This document shows, piece by piece, positions 17,144-26,151 of a DNA stretch of 56,928 nt. The DNA comes from an uncultured Lachnospiraceae bacterium. GTDB lineage: Bacteria; Bacillota; Clostridia; Lachnospirales; Lachnospiraceae. Position 1 is the stretch's first letter, and the number at the start of each line of letters is the position of its first letter. A program made the translations under genes and the position numbers. The notes below the pieces were generated by a model that did not search any database, was not told where the DNA came from, and was given only the letters and a program-made list of their open reading frames with translations. The stretch lies in NCBI GenBank assembly GCA_910578085.1, contig CAJTPM010000024.1, positions 1 through 56,928 on the forward strand, written 5' to 3'.

Positions 17144-18494
17144 GAAAGACAGGAGAAGTATAAAATATATACGAAAGAAAAATATGGCCAGAGGTATGAC
17201 GGGACAGAGAGGGAGAGACGGTCTGGGAACGGAAAAAAAGAAAATTTCCATGGCCTGGCTTTCTCCGGACAGCTTTATGGGAAAAGCGCTCTGTATTCTG
17301 CTTGTGATCATTCTGACAGTGGGTGCTTTTTTAGCACCAAAGGTGATCAATAATCTATACGATGCCGGGACGTTAATGCAGATCACCTATATGGATATGG
17401 ATTTAAGTCCCTATGCGGTGAGCTATGTGAAGATGGAAGATAAGCTGCAGGCCATCGCGAGAGTGAAGACGGCGGGCGGTTTTTTGTCGGTACTGCCGGT
17501 GGGGGAGGAAGCGGAGGGCGGCGTGAGCGGCGCCGAACTGGCGGAGGCGGTGAACAGGGAAGTCGGGGAGCTTCGCTGGGGCCTCGGTACGTTTTTCAGC
17601 GAGGCCTGGTGGAGTACGCTCACCGAAGGGAGCCTTGTGTCCAGAACAAAATATACGCTCTATGGCAGGCCGGACGGGGAGGGGAACGATACTTCCAAAG
17701 AGATGGCGCCGTTTCAGTTCTGGGTGCTGCAGTTTGTGCGGGTGGAAAGTTCCGATGAAGAAGGAAAAGAGAATAAGTATCTGACAGATTCTGACGACAT
17801 AACAGACCGGATCATGGTCTGCATGGACGCGGATTTTGATAAGATCTACGCTTTTGCCGTTGCAGGGAACGTGGATAGGATAGAAGAGGTGTATGGATTG
17901 GAGTTAATGGAGATCTTTGATAAAGATGGGGAGGTGCGTGGTTATGCGGAGGCGTCCCTGCTGCCGGAGGAAAGGCAACGGCTGCGGATCGATCTGACTG
18001 CGGATATCATGGCAGGCTGGGCGGAATATTGGGATACGGTACCGGAGGAGCGTGCTTATTACATGGATGTACAGAATGAACTGGTGGGGGTTTATGTCTA
18101 CCGGGATGAGGAATCGGCCGCGAAGGCGGACGGCGGGGGGAAAGAGGGCAGCGTGGGAGTGGACAGTGAAGAGGAAACAACGGAGATAGTGGTGGATGCA
18201 AAAACGGGAATGACCAGCCAGACAGAGCTTTCGGAAGCGGAGCGGAGGGCGCTTGTGCTGGAAAAGGCTGTTATGGGATATGGCCAGGAGGGAGAAAGGC
18301 TCATCTATAATTATGAAGCGGGCGAGGCGTTCCTCTTTTCCGCGGAAGAAATTGAAACATCAGGTTTTAAAGAGGAGGGTGATATGCTGCTTACTGTAGG
18401 CGCACAGGGGCAGGCGGTCCGGGGGGAGGAGAGTACTGCCGTCTGGATTCAGAAAACGGGCTGCAGAGATTTTTTTGATATGATGCAATTCTGA
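17136..18494 (+). CDS. Unknown single-pass membrane protein of the two-component operon
   Basis: 452 residues from ATG 17136, chosen over 17106 because GGAGGAAG lies directly upstream; the start overlaps the kinase stop (ATGATTGA). A basic cytosolic N terminus is followed by one membrane segment (~46-65, ALCILLVIILTVGAFLAP) and a large outside domain. That domain is rich in Glu/Gly and has an acidic low-complexity stretch near residues 335-365. I do not recognise a family. Being translationally coupled to the kinase, it may modulate sensing or act in the same wall-related response; this is inference. Confidence 0.8.
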   Translation: MIEKDRRSIKYIRKKNMARGMTGQRGRDGLGTEKKKISMAWLSPDSFMGKALCILLVIILTVGAFLAPKVINNLYDAGTLMQITYMDMDLSPYAVSYVKMEDKLQAIARVKTAGGFLSVLPVGEEAEGGVSGAELAEAVNREVGELRWGLGTFFSEAWWSTLTEGSLVSRTKYTLYGRPDGEGNDTSKEMAPFQFWVLQFVRVESSDEEGKENKYLTDSDDITDRIMVCMDADFDKIYAFAVAGNVDRIEEVYGLELMEIFDKDGEVRGYAEASLLPEERQRLRIDLTADIMAGWAEYWDTVPEERAYYMDVQNELVGVYVYRDEESAAKADGGGKEGSVGVDSEEETTEIVVDAKTGMTSQTELSEAERRALVLEKAVMGYGQEGERLIYNYEAGEAFLFSAEEIETSGFKEEGDMLLTVGAQGQAVRGEESTAVWIQKTGCRDFFDMMQF

Positions 18495-18541
18495 TGCAGG
18501 TTTGCGGAAAGTCTGATGCATGGGGCAGATATTCTTATCAT
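18481..18541 (+). promoter_or_regulatory. TGATGCA direct repeats in 11-bp phase, with -10, before the VanY gene
   Basis: TGATGCA occurs at 18481, 18492 and 18514 (steps of 11 and 22), with a -10 candidate TATCAT at 18536-18541. The last copy overlaps the -35 position, as for OmpR-type activators. The likely binder is the regulator at 15048. Confidence 0.5.
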
Positions 18542-18598
18542 AAGGAATTCTTCAGATTATTTTTGAACAATTCCTGATGGAAGACGGAGGATAAGGGT

Positions 18599-19765
18599 AT
18601 GGGAAGAACGATGCGGGCGGACATGTATGAGAACGTTTCCGTACGGAAACGGGCATCAGGAGAATATGAAGAGACAGTTTACGACAGGAGAGTGCAGGCG
18701 ACAGGAAAAAGAGGCGTGGCGGTGCGGAGAGAACCATTGTATCAGGAATGCAGAGGAAGCGGGAAGAGGAACGTCGCGCAGATGGAGTCGGGGAAAGTAT
18801 CCGGAGGCAGCAGAGCCGTCTGGAAAGAACCCATGTACGAAGCTGACAGACGGAACAGGGAGGCAGGGGCTTACCGGACTACAGGACAGGAAAAGACGAA
18901 AAGAGGAAGGAAAAAATTCGGAAGGCGGAAAAGAAAGAGCGCGGCGCGCAAAGTGCTGACCGGATTGCTTTTTTATTTTCTGTTTGCGGGTATGATCGCC
19001 ACCTGCATTGCAGTAGTCAGCGTGTTCTCTGAGTGGAAGGAGAAGAGGCAGTCACAGGATGCTGCAAAAACTGACGGGATCATGGCGGACGGGACGGAAG
19101 CATGGACAGAGGAAGAGACGGGAAGCAGAGCCCTGATGGAGATCACACCGGAAATACGACATGAGTGTCAGGAATTGTATGAAGAGCAGGAAGAACTTCT
19201 GCTGATCGTTAATAAAGACCATGAACTTGAGACTTCCTATCAGCCCATGCTTCGCAATATTTGCAAAGGAAGACTGAAAGCGGCAGATATTCTGTATGAG
19301 GATCTCTGCGCCATGCTGGAGGACGGCGGGCAGGCCGGGTATGAGTACTGGATCGCCTCGGCCCACCGCGACAGAGCTTACCAGCAGGGGCTGGTGGACG
19401 AGGATGTGGAAAAATATATGGCGAAGGGTTATACCTATGAGGCGGCGCTTCAGAAAACCTATGAATATACGATGCCCGCAGGACAGTCCGAGCATGAGAC
19501 GGGGTTAGCATTGGACATTCTCTGCTCCACCAATATGATGATGGATGAAAGCCAGGCTTATGAGCCGGGCAATCAGTGGCTTGCAGCGCACTGCCATGAG
19601 TATGGCTTTATTCTGCGGTATCCGGCGGACAAGGAGGACGTCACCGGTATCAAATACGAGCCCTGGCATTTCCGGTATGTGGGAAAGGAAGCGGCGGCTT
19701 ATCTGAGGAATAAGGGGTGGACGTTGGAGGAGTTTTATAGAGTGATACATGACAGTATTCGGTGA
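18599..19765 (+). CDS. VanY-type D-alanyl-D-alanine carboxypeptidase
   Basis: 388 residues. A long basic N-terminal cytosolic region (~1-120) leads into one membrane segment (~125-145, VLTGLLFYFLFAGMIATCI). The outside metallopeptidase domain (VanY/DacB2, peptidase M15B) has zinc ligands in SEHETGLALDI and EPWHFRYVG, and the SAHRDRAYQQGL block before them. It trims the terminal D-Ala from peptidoglycan stem peptides. ATG 18599 follows GGAGGATAAGGG. It has its own promoter with candidate regulator boxes. The very basic Arg/Lys/Gly-rich cytosolic tail is unusual and has no recognised domain. Confidence 0.88.
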   Translation: MGRTMRADMYENVSVRKRASGEYEETVYDRRVQATGKRGVAVRREPLYQECRGSGKRNVAQMESGKVSGGSRAVWKEPMYEADRRNREAGAYRTTGQEKTKRGRKKFGRRKRKSAARKVLTGLLFYFLFAGMIATCIAVVSVFSEWKEKRQSQDAAKTDGIMADGTEAWTEEETGSRALMEITPEIRHECQELYEEQEELLLIVNKDHELETSYQPMLRNICKGRLKAADILYEDLCAMLEDGGQAGYEYWIASAHRDRAYQQGLVDEDVEKYMAKGYTYEAALQKTYEYTMPAGQSEHETGLALDILCSTNMMMDESQAYEPGNQWLAAHCHEYGFILRYPADKEDVTGIKYEPWHFRYVGKEAAAYLRNKGWTLEEFYRVIHDSIR

Positions 19766-19785
19766 CAGTCCGCCGGACTGTCACC
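19761..19785 (+). terminator. Perfect 11-bp hairpin that contains the vanY-type stop codon
   Basis: GGTGACAGTCC, loop GCC, GGACTGTCACC. The TGA stop (19763-19765) lies in the first arm. No U-tract follows immediately, so termination is uncertain; 3'-end protection is possible. Confidence 0.5.
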
Positions 19786-19828
19786 GGGCAGAACTGCCAC
19801 ACAGTGCATAAAAATTTTCCTTCACCTA

Positions 19829-19875
19829 TTGACAAGCAGACAGCGGCAGGTTACACTTATTGAAACGGTTAACCT
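19829..19875 (+). promoter_or_regulatory. Promoter and operator of the second LacI gene
   Basis: TTGACA (19829-19834), 17-bp spacer, TACACT (19852-19857). A 17-bp operator, ATTGAAACGGTTAACCT (19859-19875), covers the start point. The exact reverse complement recurs at 22981-22997. This implies repression of its own gene by the LacI protein. Confidence 0.75.
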
Positions 19876-19928
19876 GCCAAAAATACTGAACCTTTCTCCG
19901 GGTATATGAGAAGGGGCAGGAATGAGAG

Positions 19929-20963
19929 ATGACTATGAGAGAGCGTTATACGATAAGGGATGTCGCGGCCCTGGCGGGGGTATCCAATGCGACGGTATCC
20001 TATGTGCTGAGCGGCAAGAAAAAAATTTCCGAGGAGACGAGGCAGAGGGTGCTGCGGGTGATCGAGGAAGTGGGCTTTGTGCCGGATCTGAATGCCAGGG
20101 GCCTGTCGGGGAAGGACACGAAACTGATCGGCATTGTGATTCCGCAGACGGAGCCCGGCAGCAGGCTGATGTTCCACAATACGTTTTACAGCGAGCTTTT
20201 AGGCAGCATAGAGTTTGCCACAAGGCGAAAAGGCTATCATGTGCTGATATCGGCGACGGATATGACCCAGGATTACCTGAACCTGATCAAAGAGAGAAAT
20301 CTGGCGGGCGTTATCATCGTCGGAACCTATGAGAGCAGATTCTGGGCGCAGCTCAAGAAGCTGGAGGTGCCGGTGGTGTTGGTGGACAGCTACTGTAAGA
20401 ACGACTGGTTCCACGCCATCCGCATCGACGACGAGTACGCCTGCTTCTGCGAGACGGAATATGTGATCGGGAAGGGACACAGGAACATCGCCTTCGCTGC
20501 GGGCAGCCTGAAGGAAGACGGCGTTATGCAGAAGCGTTTTATGGGCTACAGGCGGGCTCTTAAGAAAAACGGCATTCCCTATTCAGACCGGTTTTTATTT
20601 GAAAATCTGGTGTCCTACGAGAGCGGTGCGGAGACCGCAAGACGGATCGCCGGAAGCGACCTGGGGATAACGGCGGTGGTAGCCACGGCGGATATTCTGG
20701 CTATCGGCCTGCTCAGCGGATTTTACCGGCTCGGCATCTCCGTGCCGGAGGAGATCTCGGTGATCGGTTTCGACGGGCTGGAGGAGACGGAATATACCAC
20801 GCCGGGACTTACGACGATGAAACAGCCCATCTCCAGAAAAGGGGAGCTGGCGGTGGATCTTTTAATTGAGAATATTGAAAATCCCGGGATGGAGAGAGTG
20901 GATGAGATCCTGAATGTGCGGCTGATCGAGCGGGGCAGCGTGAGAGAGACAGCGTGTGAGTAA
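19929..20963 (+). CDS. LacI-family regulator of the GH31/importer cluster
   Basis: 344 residues. The DNA-binding head reads TIRDVAALAGVSNATVSYVLSGKKKISEETRQ, followed by an effector-binding domain with SVIGFDGLEETEYTTPGLTT. The start at 19929 (ATG, MTMRERYTIRD) or the ATG at 19935 are both possible; GGGGCAGG lies upstream. The gene lies downstream of a promoter overlapped by a 17-bp operator that also occurs before the binding-protein gene at 23040, so it likely controls itself, the GH31 gene that follows, and the importer. The inducer is probably an alpha-linked oligosaccharide handled by the two GH31 enzymes. Confidence 0.93.
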   Translation: MTMRERYTIRDVAALAGVSNATVSYVLSGKKKISEETRQRVLRVIEEVGFVPDLNARGLSGKDTKLIGIVIPQTEPGSRLMFHNTFYSELLGSIEFATRRKGYHVLISATDMTQDYLNLIKERNLAGVIIVGTYESRFWAQLKKLEVPVVLVDSYCKNDWFHAIRIDDEYACFCETEYVIGKGHRNIAFAAGSLKEDGVMQKRFMGYRRALKKNGIPYSDRFLFENLVSYESGAETARRIAGSDLGITAVVATADILAIGLLSGFYRLGISVPEEISVIGFDGLEETEYTTPGLTTMKQPISRKGELAVDLLIENIENPGMERVDEILNVRLIERGSVRETACE

Positions 20964-20987
20964 ACAGAGGAAAGAAGTCCGGTGGAT

Positions 20988-21010
20988 AGCCGCAGGGCTG
21001 AACAGTTATG
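20988..21010 (+). repeat. Leader element copy C (mini-hairpin plus TGAACAGTTA)
   Basis: AGCC, four loop bases, GGGCTGAACAGTTATG, in the gap before the GH31 gene. Compare copies at 2919 and 14775. Confidence 0.4.
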
Positions 21011-21048
21011 AATCAGGAAGGAAGCGGGAGCAGAGGAAAAGAGTATAG

Positions 21049-22974
21049 ATGATCGCAGAAATTATCAGGGGAAAAGTGTACGCAGGAGACGGGTTTGGAT
21101 CCCGGGGAAAGTCTGTGGCGATAGAGAGAAAAGACGGCAGTCAGTTGACGATCAGGGCGCAGTATGAGATAGCCTGCGGCATGGGGGAAAAATTTGATTT
21201 TTTGAATCAGAAGGGACAGAGGACGGTCAATCAGGTAGTGGAAAAATTCTGCAACCAGGGGAAGGACAGCTATTTTGTCACACCCTTTTTCATGACGGAA
21301 GCGGGATTCGGCATCTATGTGGAGACGAGAGAGAGAACAGTGTTTTCCTTTCAGGAAATCATACGTTGCACCATACCGGAGGAGGCGGCGGTCTATGTGC
21401 TTACCGGGAGTATGCAGGAGATACTGCACGACTACTTAGGTCTCACCGGCAGGCCCGCCCCGCTGCCGGAGTACGCCTTCGGCATCTGGATCTCGGCAAA
21501 CCGCTGGAACTGTCAGAGGGATGTGGAGGAACAGACTGCTCTGTTAAAAAAGTATGGCTTCCCGGCCAGCGTGCTTGTGCTGGAAGCCTGGAGCGACGAA
21601 GCCACCTTCTATATCTGGAACGGAGCGGGTTATGAGGCGAAACCGGGCGGAGCGAGGTATGAGGATTTTGACTTTGGGGAGAGCGCTTACTGGCCGGATC
21701 CGAAAGGGATGATCGAGAGACTCCACGGGGAGGGACTTAAGTTAGTGCTCTGGCAGATCCCGGTCTGGAAAAAGCAGGAGCCGGAGGAGCAGATATCGCC
21801 GCAGCTTGCCCTGGATAAAGCGTATGCGGTGAAAGAGCGCCTGTGCGTAATGAAGGAGGACGGGACGCCCTACGAGATACCGGAAGGAAACTGGTTTGCC
21901 GGTTCTCTCATTCCCGATTTTACAGGAGAGGAGACGAAAAAATTCTGGTTTGAGAAAAGGAAATACCTGCTGGATATGGGCGTGGACGGCTTTAAGACGG
22001 ACGGCGGGGAGTTTATCTACCGGGAAGATATTCGTTTTGCAAACGGGGAGAGTGGTAAACAGGGGAAGAACGGATACTGCCAGGATTACATAGACGCCTA
22101 CAGGGATTTTGTGGGCGAAGAAAAGGTATTGTTCAGCCGCGCCGGGTACATCGGCGCAGGAAGGACGCCGATCCTCTGGGCGGGGGATCATCAGTCCACC
22201 AACGAGGAACTGAAAAACGTGCTGACCGCGGGCTTAAGCGCGGCGATGTCCGGGATACTGTTCTGGAGTTTTGACATCGGCGGCTTTGCCGGGAGACTGC
22301 CCGATCCGGATCTGTATCTGCGCTCCACCCAGATGGCATGTTTTTTACCGGTCATGCAGTGGCATTCGGAGCCGGAGGGCGGGCAGTTTCAGGAACTGAT
22401 GCCCGGTATTTCGGGGAACAACGAGAGAAGCCCTTGGAATATCGCCCGGGTTTACGGTCAGCCGGAGCTGATCGATGAGATCAGATACTGGCATCTGCTG
22501 CGCATGGAACTGCAACTCTATCTATATGAGGCTGCGGAAGAGGCGGTGCGGGAGGATAAGCCGATGATGCGCCCCCTGTTCTATGCGTTTCAGGAGGATG
22601 AGAACTGTTTTGGGGTTTCGGATGAATATATGTTTGGAAGCAGGATGCTTGTGGCGCCGCTTCTGGAGGTCTGTCAGAAAACCAGGGACGTGTATCTGCC
22701 GGAGGGAAACTGGTACGGGTTTTTTACCGGGAAGAAATATGCGGGAAACAGTGTGCATCACTCGGACAGGGAGGAGAAATTCCCGGTGTATGTCAGAGAG
22801 GGAAGCGTCATCCTGCGGGAGAAGGAGGGAAAACGGAGGGGGTATCTGTACGGAGAGAAGGGATGCAGCACTGTTCGGATGGGACAGGGCAATCAGGAGA
22901 TCGCATGGGAGTGCGGCGAGGTGGTGAAGAAAGGGGGAATGGACAGGGAGACAGAGTGGATTTTTGTGTTTTAA
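21049..22974 (+). CDS. GH31 glycoside hydrolase (alpha-glucosidase / alpha-xylosidase type)
   Basis: 641 residues, no signal peptide, so cytosolic. The catalytic barrel begins near PLPEYAFGIWIS (~140). The nucleophile is Asp318 in VDGFKTDGGE and the acid/base is Asp380 in LWAGDHQS, both in GH31 positions; a C-terminal beta domain follows. The N-terminal domain is shorter than usual. The enzyme would hydrolyse an imported alpha-linked oligosaccharide; alpha-glucosidase, isomaltosidase and alpha-xylosidase cannot be told apart from sequence alone. ATG 21049 follows GAGGAAAAGAG. It is downstream of the LacI gene, likely in one transcript, and ends 6 bp before the second operator. Confidence 0.9.
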   Translation: MIAEIIRGKVYAGDGFGSRGKSVAIERKDGSQLTIRAQYEIACGMGEKFDFLNQKGQRTVNQVVEKFCNQGKDSYFVTPFFMTEAGFGIYVETRERTVFSFQEIIRCTIPEEAAVYVLTGSMQEILHDYLGLTGRPAPLPEYAFGIWISANRWNCQRDVEEQTALLKKYGFPASVLVLEAWSDEATFYIWNGAGYEAKPGGARYEDFDFGESAYWPDPKGMIERLHGEGLKLVLWQIPVWKKQEPEEQISPQLALDKAYAVKERLCVMKEDGTPYEIPEGNWFAGSLIPDFTGEETKKFWFEKRKYLLDMGVDGFKTDGGEFIYREDIRFANGESGKQGKNGYCQDYIDAYRDFVGEEKVLFSRAGYIGAGRTPILWAGDHQSTNEELKNVLTAGLSAAMSGILFWSFDIGGFAGRLPDPDLYLRSTQMACFLPVMQWHSEPEGGQFQELMPGISGNNERSPWNIARVYGQPELIDEIRYWHLLRMELQLYLYEAAEEAVREDKPMMRPLFYAFQEDENCFGVSDEYMFGSRMLVAPLLEVCQKTRDVYLPEGNWYGFFTGKKYAGNSVHHSDREEKFPVYVREGSVILREKEGKRRGYLYGEKGCSTVRMGQGNQEIAWECGEVVKKGGMDRETEWIFVF

Positions 22975-22980
22975 TTTAGT

Positions 22981-22997
22981 AGGTTAACCGTTTCAAT
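22981..22997. promoter_or_regulatory. LacI operator before the second importer
   Basis: AGGTTAACCGTTTCAAT is the exact reverse complement of the site at 19859-19875. It lies 42 bp before the binding-protein ATG. No convincing -35/-10 pair was found around it. Confidence 0.75.
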
Positions 22998-23039
22998 TCA
23001 ACTGACAAATATAAAGAAAAAAGAAAGGATGAAAAAGTT

Positions 23040-24368
23040 ATGAAAAAGAAAATGTTATCGTTTCTGCTGACAGGGGCTATGTTTGCCTGTATGCTCACAG
23101 GATGCGGCAAGGCGGAAGAACAGGCGGAGCAGGGCACGGCGGCGCAGGAGCCCGCCCAGGAGGCGCAGGAGTCTGACAGCGTGGATATCTCTGCGGAAGA
23201 AGAGGGGGAGGAAGAAGTGACGATCACCTACGCGAACTTTAACGCTTCCGGCGGCAACGAAGAGACGCTGCAGAAGATGTATGAGGCCTTCCACGAGGAG
23301 TATCCGCAGATCACGGTGGATATCGAGACCATCGGATACGACGATTATTTCACGCAGATGCAGACGAGAGTGGCAGGCGGCACGGCGCCCGACTGTTACG
23401 AGTTAAATATTGAAAACTTTGCGGCCTACGCCAACAAAGGAGTTCTGGCGGAACTGACAGGCATCGATGTGAGCGGCTACAATGAGACCGCGCTGTCGGC
23501 CTTTGGGATAGACGGAAAACAGTACGGCGTGCCCGGCAATTTCTCCAACGTGGTGTTGATTTACAATAAGGATCTGTTCGACCAGGCCGAGATAGAGTAT
23601 CCGACGAATGACTGGACCTGGGACGACGCGATGGAGGCCTGCGAGAAGATAAGTGCTCTGGGCGATGATATCTACGGGATCTATCAGCCCATTACCTTCA
23701 ACGAATTTTTCAAGGTGGCGGCGCAGTACGGCGGTGGTGTATTGAATGAGGATAAGACAGCCTTCACGATCAATTCGGAAGAAAATCTGGCGGCTGCGGA
23801 GATGATGATAGAAAAGATCACAGAGACAAACGTACAGCCCACCGATGCGCAGATGGGCGGAATGGGCGACTGGGATCTGTTTGAGAGCGGCAGGCTCGGG
23901 ATGATCCCAACCGGTATATGGGCTTTCGGCGCTTTCACGGATGCCTGTGATTTCAACTGGGATATCTGTGTGGAGCCGGGCGGCACCCGGAAAGCAACCC
24001 ACTTTTTCAGCAATGCGCTGGTGGTGAATGCGGAGAGCGGGAAAAAGGAAGCGGCTGCCACCTGGATTAACTGGTTAGCGTCCAGCGATGCGGCGGCGAA
24101 GATGCGGATAGAGGCGGGCTGGGATCTGCCGGCAATCAGCGATGAGGCGGTGTTAGCGGGCTATCTGGAGATCACGCCCCCGGAAAACAGGCAGGCAGTG
24201 TTTGATTCCTTAAATGACCTGGTGGTGGCGCCGATCATCGAGGACTATTCCCTGATGGCGGATATCATTACGGACAAACTCTCCAGGGCGGCCTCCGGCG
24301 AACTGACTGTGAAGGAGGCGCTGGATCAGGCGCAGGAAGAGTGCGGCGCGCAGATCACGATGCAGTGA
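23040..24368 (+). CDS. Sugar ABC transporter, substrate-binding lipoprotein (family 1)
   Basis: 442 residues. Signal peptide with lipobox LTGC (Cys ~22), a Glu/Gln/Ala-rich tether (~25-60), then a family-1 binding fold: VTITYANFNASGGNEETLQKM, GGTAPDCYELNIENF, IYNKDLFDQAEIEYPTNDWTW. ATG 23040 follows GAAAGGATG. The operator upstream ties it to the LacI regulator at 19929. It hands substrate to the two permeases that follow and to two GH31 enzymes inside the cell. Confidence 0.92.
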   Translation: MKKKMLSFLLTGAMFACMLTGCGKAEEQAEQGTAAQEPAQEAQESDSVDISAEEEGEEEVTITYANFNASGGNEETLQKMYEAFHEEYPQITVDIETIGYDDYFTQMQTRVAGGTAPDCYELNIENFAAYANKGVLAELTGIDVSGYNETALSAFGIDGKQYGVPGNFSNVVLIYNKDLFDQAEIEYPTNDWTWDDAMEACEKISALGDDIYGIYQPITFNEFFKVAAQYGGGVLNEDKTAFTINSEENLAAAEMMIEKITETNVQPTDAQMGGMGDWDLFESGRLGMIPTGIWAFGAFTDACDFNWDICVEPGGTRKATHFFSNALVVNAESGKKEAAATWINWLASSDAAAKMRIEAGWDLPAISDEAVLAGYLEITPPENRQAVFDSLNDLVVAPIIEDYSLMADIITDKLSRAASGELTVKEALDQAQEECGAQITMQ

Positions 24369-24388
24369 TGTAAAAAAGAGGGAGAACC

Positions 24389-25285
24389 ATGAAAAGATGG
24401 AAGACACTCATGCAGGCAGCGCCGTTTATGCTGCCGAGCATCGTGGGAATGATCGTGTTCAGCTTGCTGCCGATCGTCATTTCCATAGTGGTCAGCCTGA
24501 CCGACTGGAACGGGCTGGACAAATTAAATGCACAGACGCTGGGAGAGCGTCTGTGCGGTCTTGAGAACTATGGGGCAATTTTGCGAAGCGTCGAGTTCTG
24601 GAATGTACTGGGGCACACCGTCTACTATATTGTGCTGTACATTCCGTTAGTGCTTGTCATGTCCTTATTTATCGCTTCGATCCTGAACCGGAATATGAGG
24701 GGGATCGGCGTCTTCCGGGTGTTGTACTATATCCCGGTTCTGACCTCCTGGGTGGCGGCGAGCCTGATCTGGAAATGGGTGCTGAGCCCGCAGTACGGGG
24801 TGATCAACCAGCTCTTGGGGTATCTCGGCGTCAGAGGGCCGGAGTGGCTGACGGACAAATTCTGGGCGATGCCGGCCATTGTGTTAGCCTCCGTGTGGAA
24901 GGATATGGGATTTTACGGGCTGTTTCTTCTGTCCGGGTTGAAGGCTATCGACACAGGCTACTATGAGGCGGCGCAGATGGACGGCGCGGGGAAGGTCAGA
25001 CAGTTTTTTTCGATCACGCTGCCCCTGCTCACCCCGTCCATGTTCTTCTGCGTTATTATGGCGCTTATCAATGCCTTCCAGCTGTTTCCGCAGGTGCAGA
25101 TCATGACGGAGGGCGGCCCCAACGGCGCAACCCAGGTGATGGTGGAGAGAATTTATACTTATGGATTTAAATATTTCAGGATGGGATATGCGGCGGCGTA
25201 CTCGTGGCTTTTGTTTGTCATCATATTTGTCCTGACACTGGTGCAGATGAAGCTGCAGAAGAGGTGGGTGTACTATGAATCATAG
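24389..25285 (+). CDS. Sugar ABC transporter permease (MalF/UgpA type)
   Basis: 298 residues with six predicted helices. The EAA loop reads YEAAQMDGAGKVRQFFSITLP. It begins MKRWKTLMQAAPFMLPSIVG, as typical UgpA-type permeases do. ATG 24389 follows GAGGGAG. Its 3' end overlaps the next permease by 11 nt. The operon has no ATPase gene, so a shared ATPase is expected. Confidence 0.93.
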   Translation: MKRWKTLMQAAPFMLPSIVGMIVFSLLPIVISIVVSLTDWNGLDKLNAQTLGERLCGLENYGAILRSVEFWNVLGHTVYYIVLYIPLVLVMSLFIASILNRNMRGIGVFRVLYYIPVLTSWVAASLIWKWVLSPQYGVINQLLGYLGVRGPEWLTDKFWAMPAIVLASVWKDMGFYGLFLLSGLKAIDTGYYEAAQMDGAGKVRQFFSITLPLLTPSMFFCVIMALINAFQLFPQVQIMTEGGPNGATQVMVERIYTYGFKYFRMGYAAAYSWLLFVIIFVLTLVQMKLQKRWVYYES

Positions 25286-26108
25286 CAGAAAAAAAGCCAT
25301 GCAGGAAGCGTTTTCGTATCTGACAGCCATACTCGTGGGAGTTGTGGTGATCATTCCGTTTTTGTGGATGCTCTCCACCTCTCTGAAAAACAAGGGGGCG
25401 CTGATGCAGATCCCCATTGAGTGGATTCCGGAGGAGCCCTCCCTTGACGCCTACCGGACGGTGTTCTCGAGATTTCCGCTTTTCCGGGCCATCTGCAACA
25501 GCTTTTTTATCACGGTGAGCTATACGGTGGTCACGATACTGTCCTCCTCCATGGCGGCCTTTGCCATTACAAAGCTCCGCTTTCCCGGCGCGGACGGGAT
25601 TTTCAAACTGTATCTGGCCTCCATGATGATACCGACGCAGGTGACGTTAATACCGTTATTTGTGATCATGAACAGGCTGGGACTGATCAATACTTATCCA
25701 AGCGTGATACTGCCGGCTATGTTCCGTGCCTTTGCGGTGTTTATGCTGGTGCAGCAGATGCGGGCGATCCCAAATGACTATATGGAGGCGGCGAGGATCG
25801 ACGGGGCGGGAATCTTCCGGATCTACTGGAAGGTAATTATGCCGCTTACAAAGTCCGCCATCGCGACTTTGACGGTGACTACTTTTATGGAGAGTTGGAA
25901 CGATTATCTGTGGCCCCTTCTGATGTTGTCGGACAAAAACAAGATGACACTGACTTTGGCCTTAAACAGTTTAAATGGACAGTACGGGACAGAGTACAAT
26001 CTGCTGATGGCAGGCAGTCTGATCTCCATGCTTCCGATCGTGGTCATCTATGCCTGCGCACAGAAATATTTTAAGGCGGGCCTCATGTCCGGCGGAGTGA
26101 AAGGATAG
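25275..26108 (+). CDS. Sugar ABC transporter permease (MalG/UgpE type)
   Basis: 277 residues with six predicted helices and EAA loop MEAARIDGAGIFRIYWKVIMP. Ends in AGLMSGGVKG. The start lies inside the preceding gene behind GAGGTGGG. It forms the channel with the previous permease. A GH31 gene follows 43 nt later, probably in the same transcript, which ends at the terminator at 28190. Confidence 0.93.
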   Translation: MNHSRKKAMQEAFSYLTAILVGVVVIIPFLWMLSTSLKNKGALMQIPIEWIPEEPSLDAYRTVFSRFPLFRAICNSFFITVSYTVVTILSSSMAAFAITKLRFPGADGIFKLYLASMMIPTQVTLIPLFVIMNRLGLINTYPSVILPAMFRAFAVFMLVQQMRAIPNDYMEAARIDGAGIFRIYWKVIMPLTKSAIATLTVTTFMESWNDYLWPLLMLSDKNKMTLTLALNSLNGQYGTEYNLLMAGSLISMLPIVVIYACAQKYFKAGLMSGGVKG

Positions 26109-26151
26109 AGGAGCAAAAAGATGGGAAAGGAATGAAAAACGGAGGACGGGT

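Noticed and set aside
15048..19765. Vancomycin-resistance cluster
   Set aside because: There are regulator, kinase and VanY-type genes but no VanH, ligase or VanX counterparts, so resistance cannot be claimed.
19859..19875. CcpA cre site at the second LacI promoter
   Set aside because: The site does not fit the cre consensus at the central CG, and the exact second copy points to the local LacI protein.
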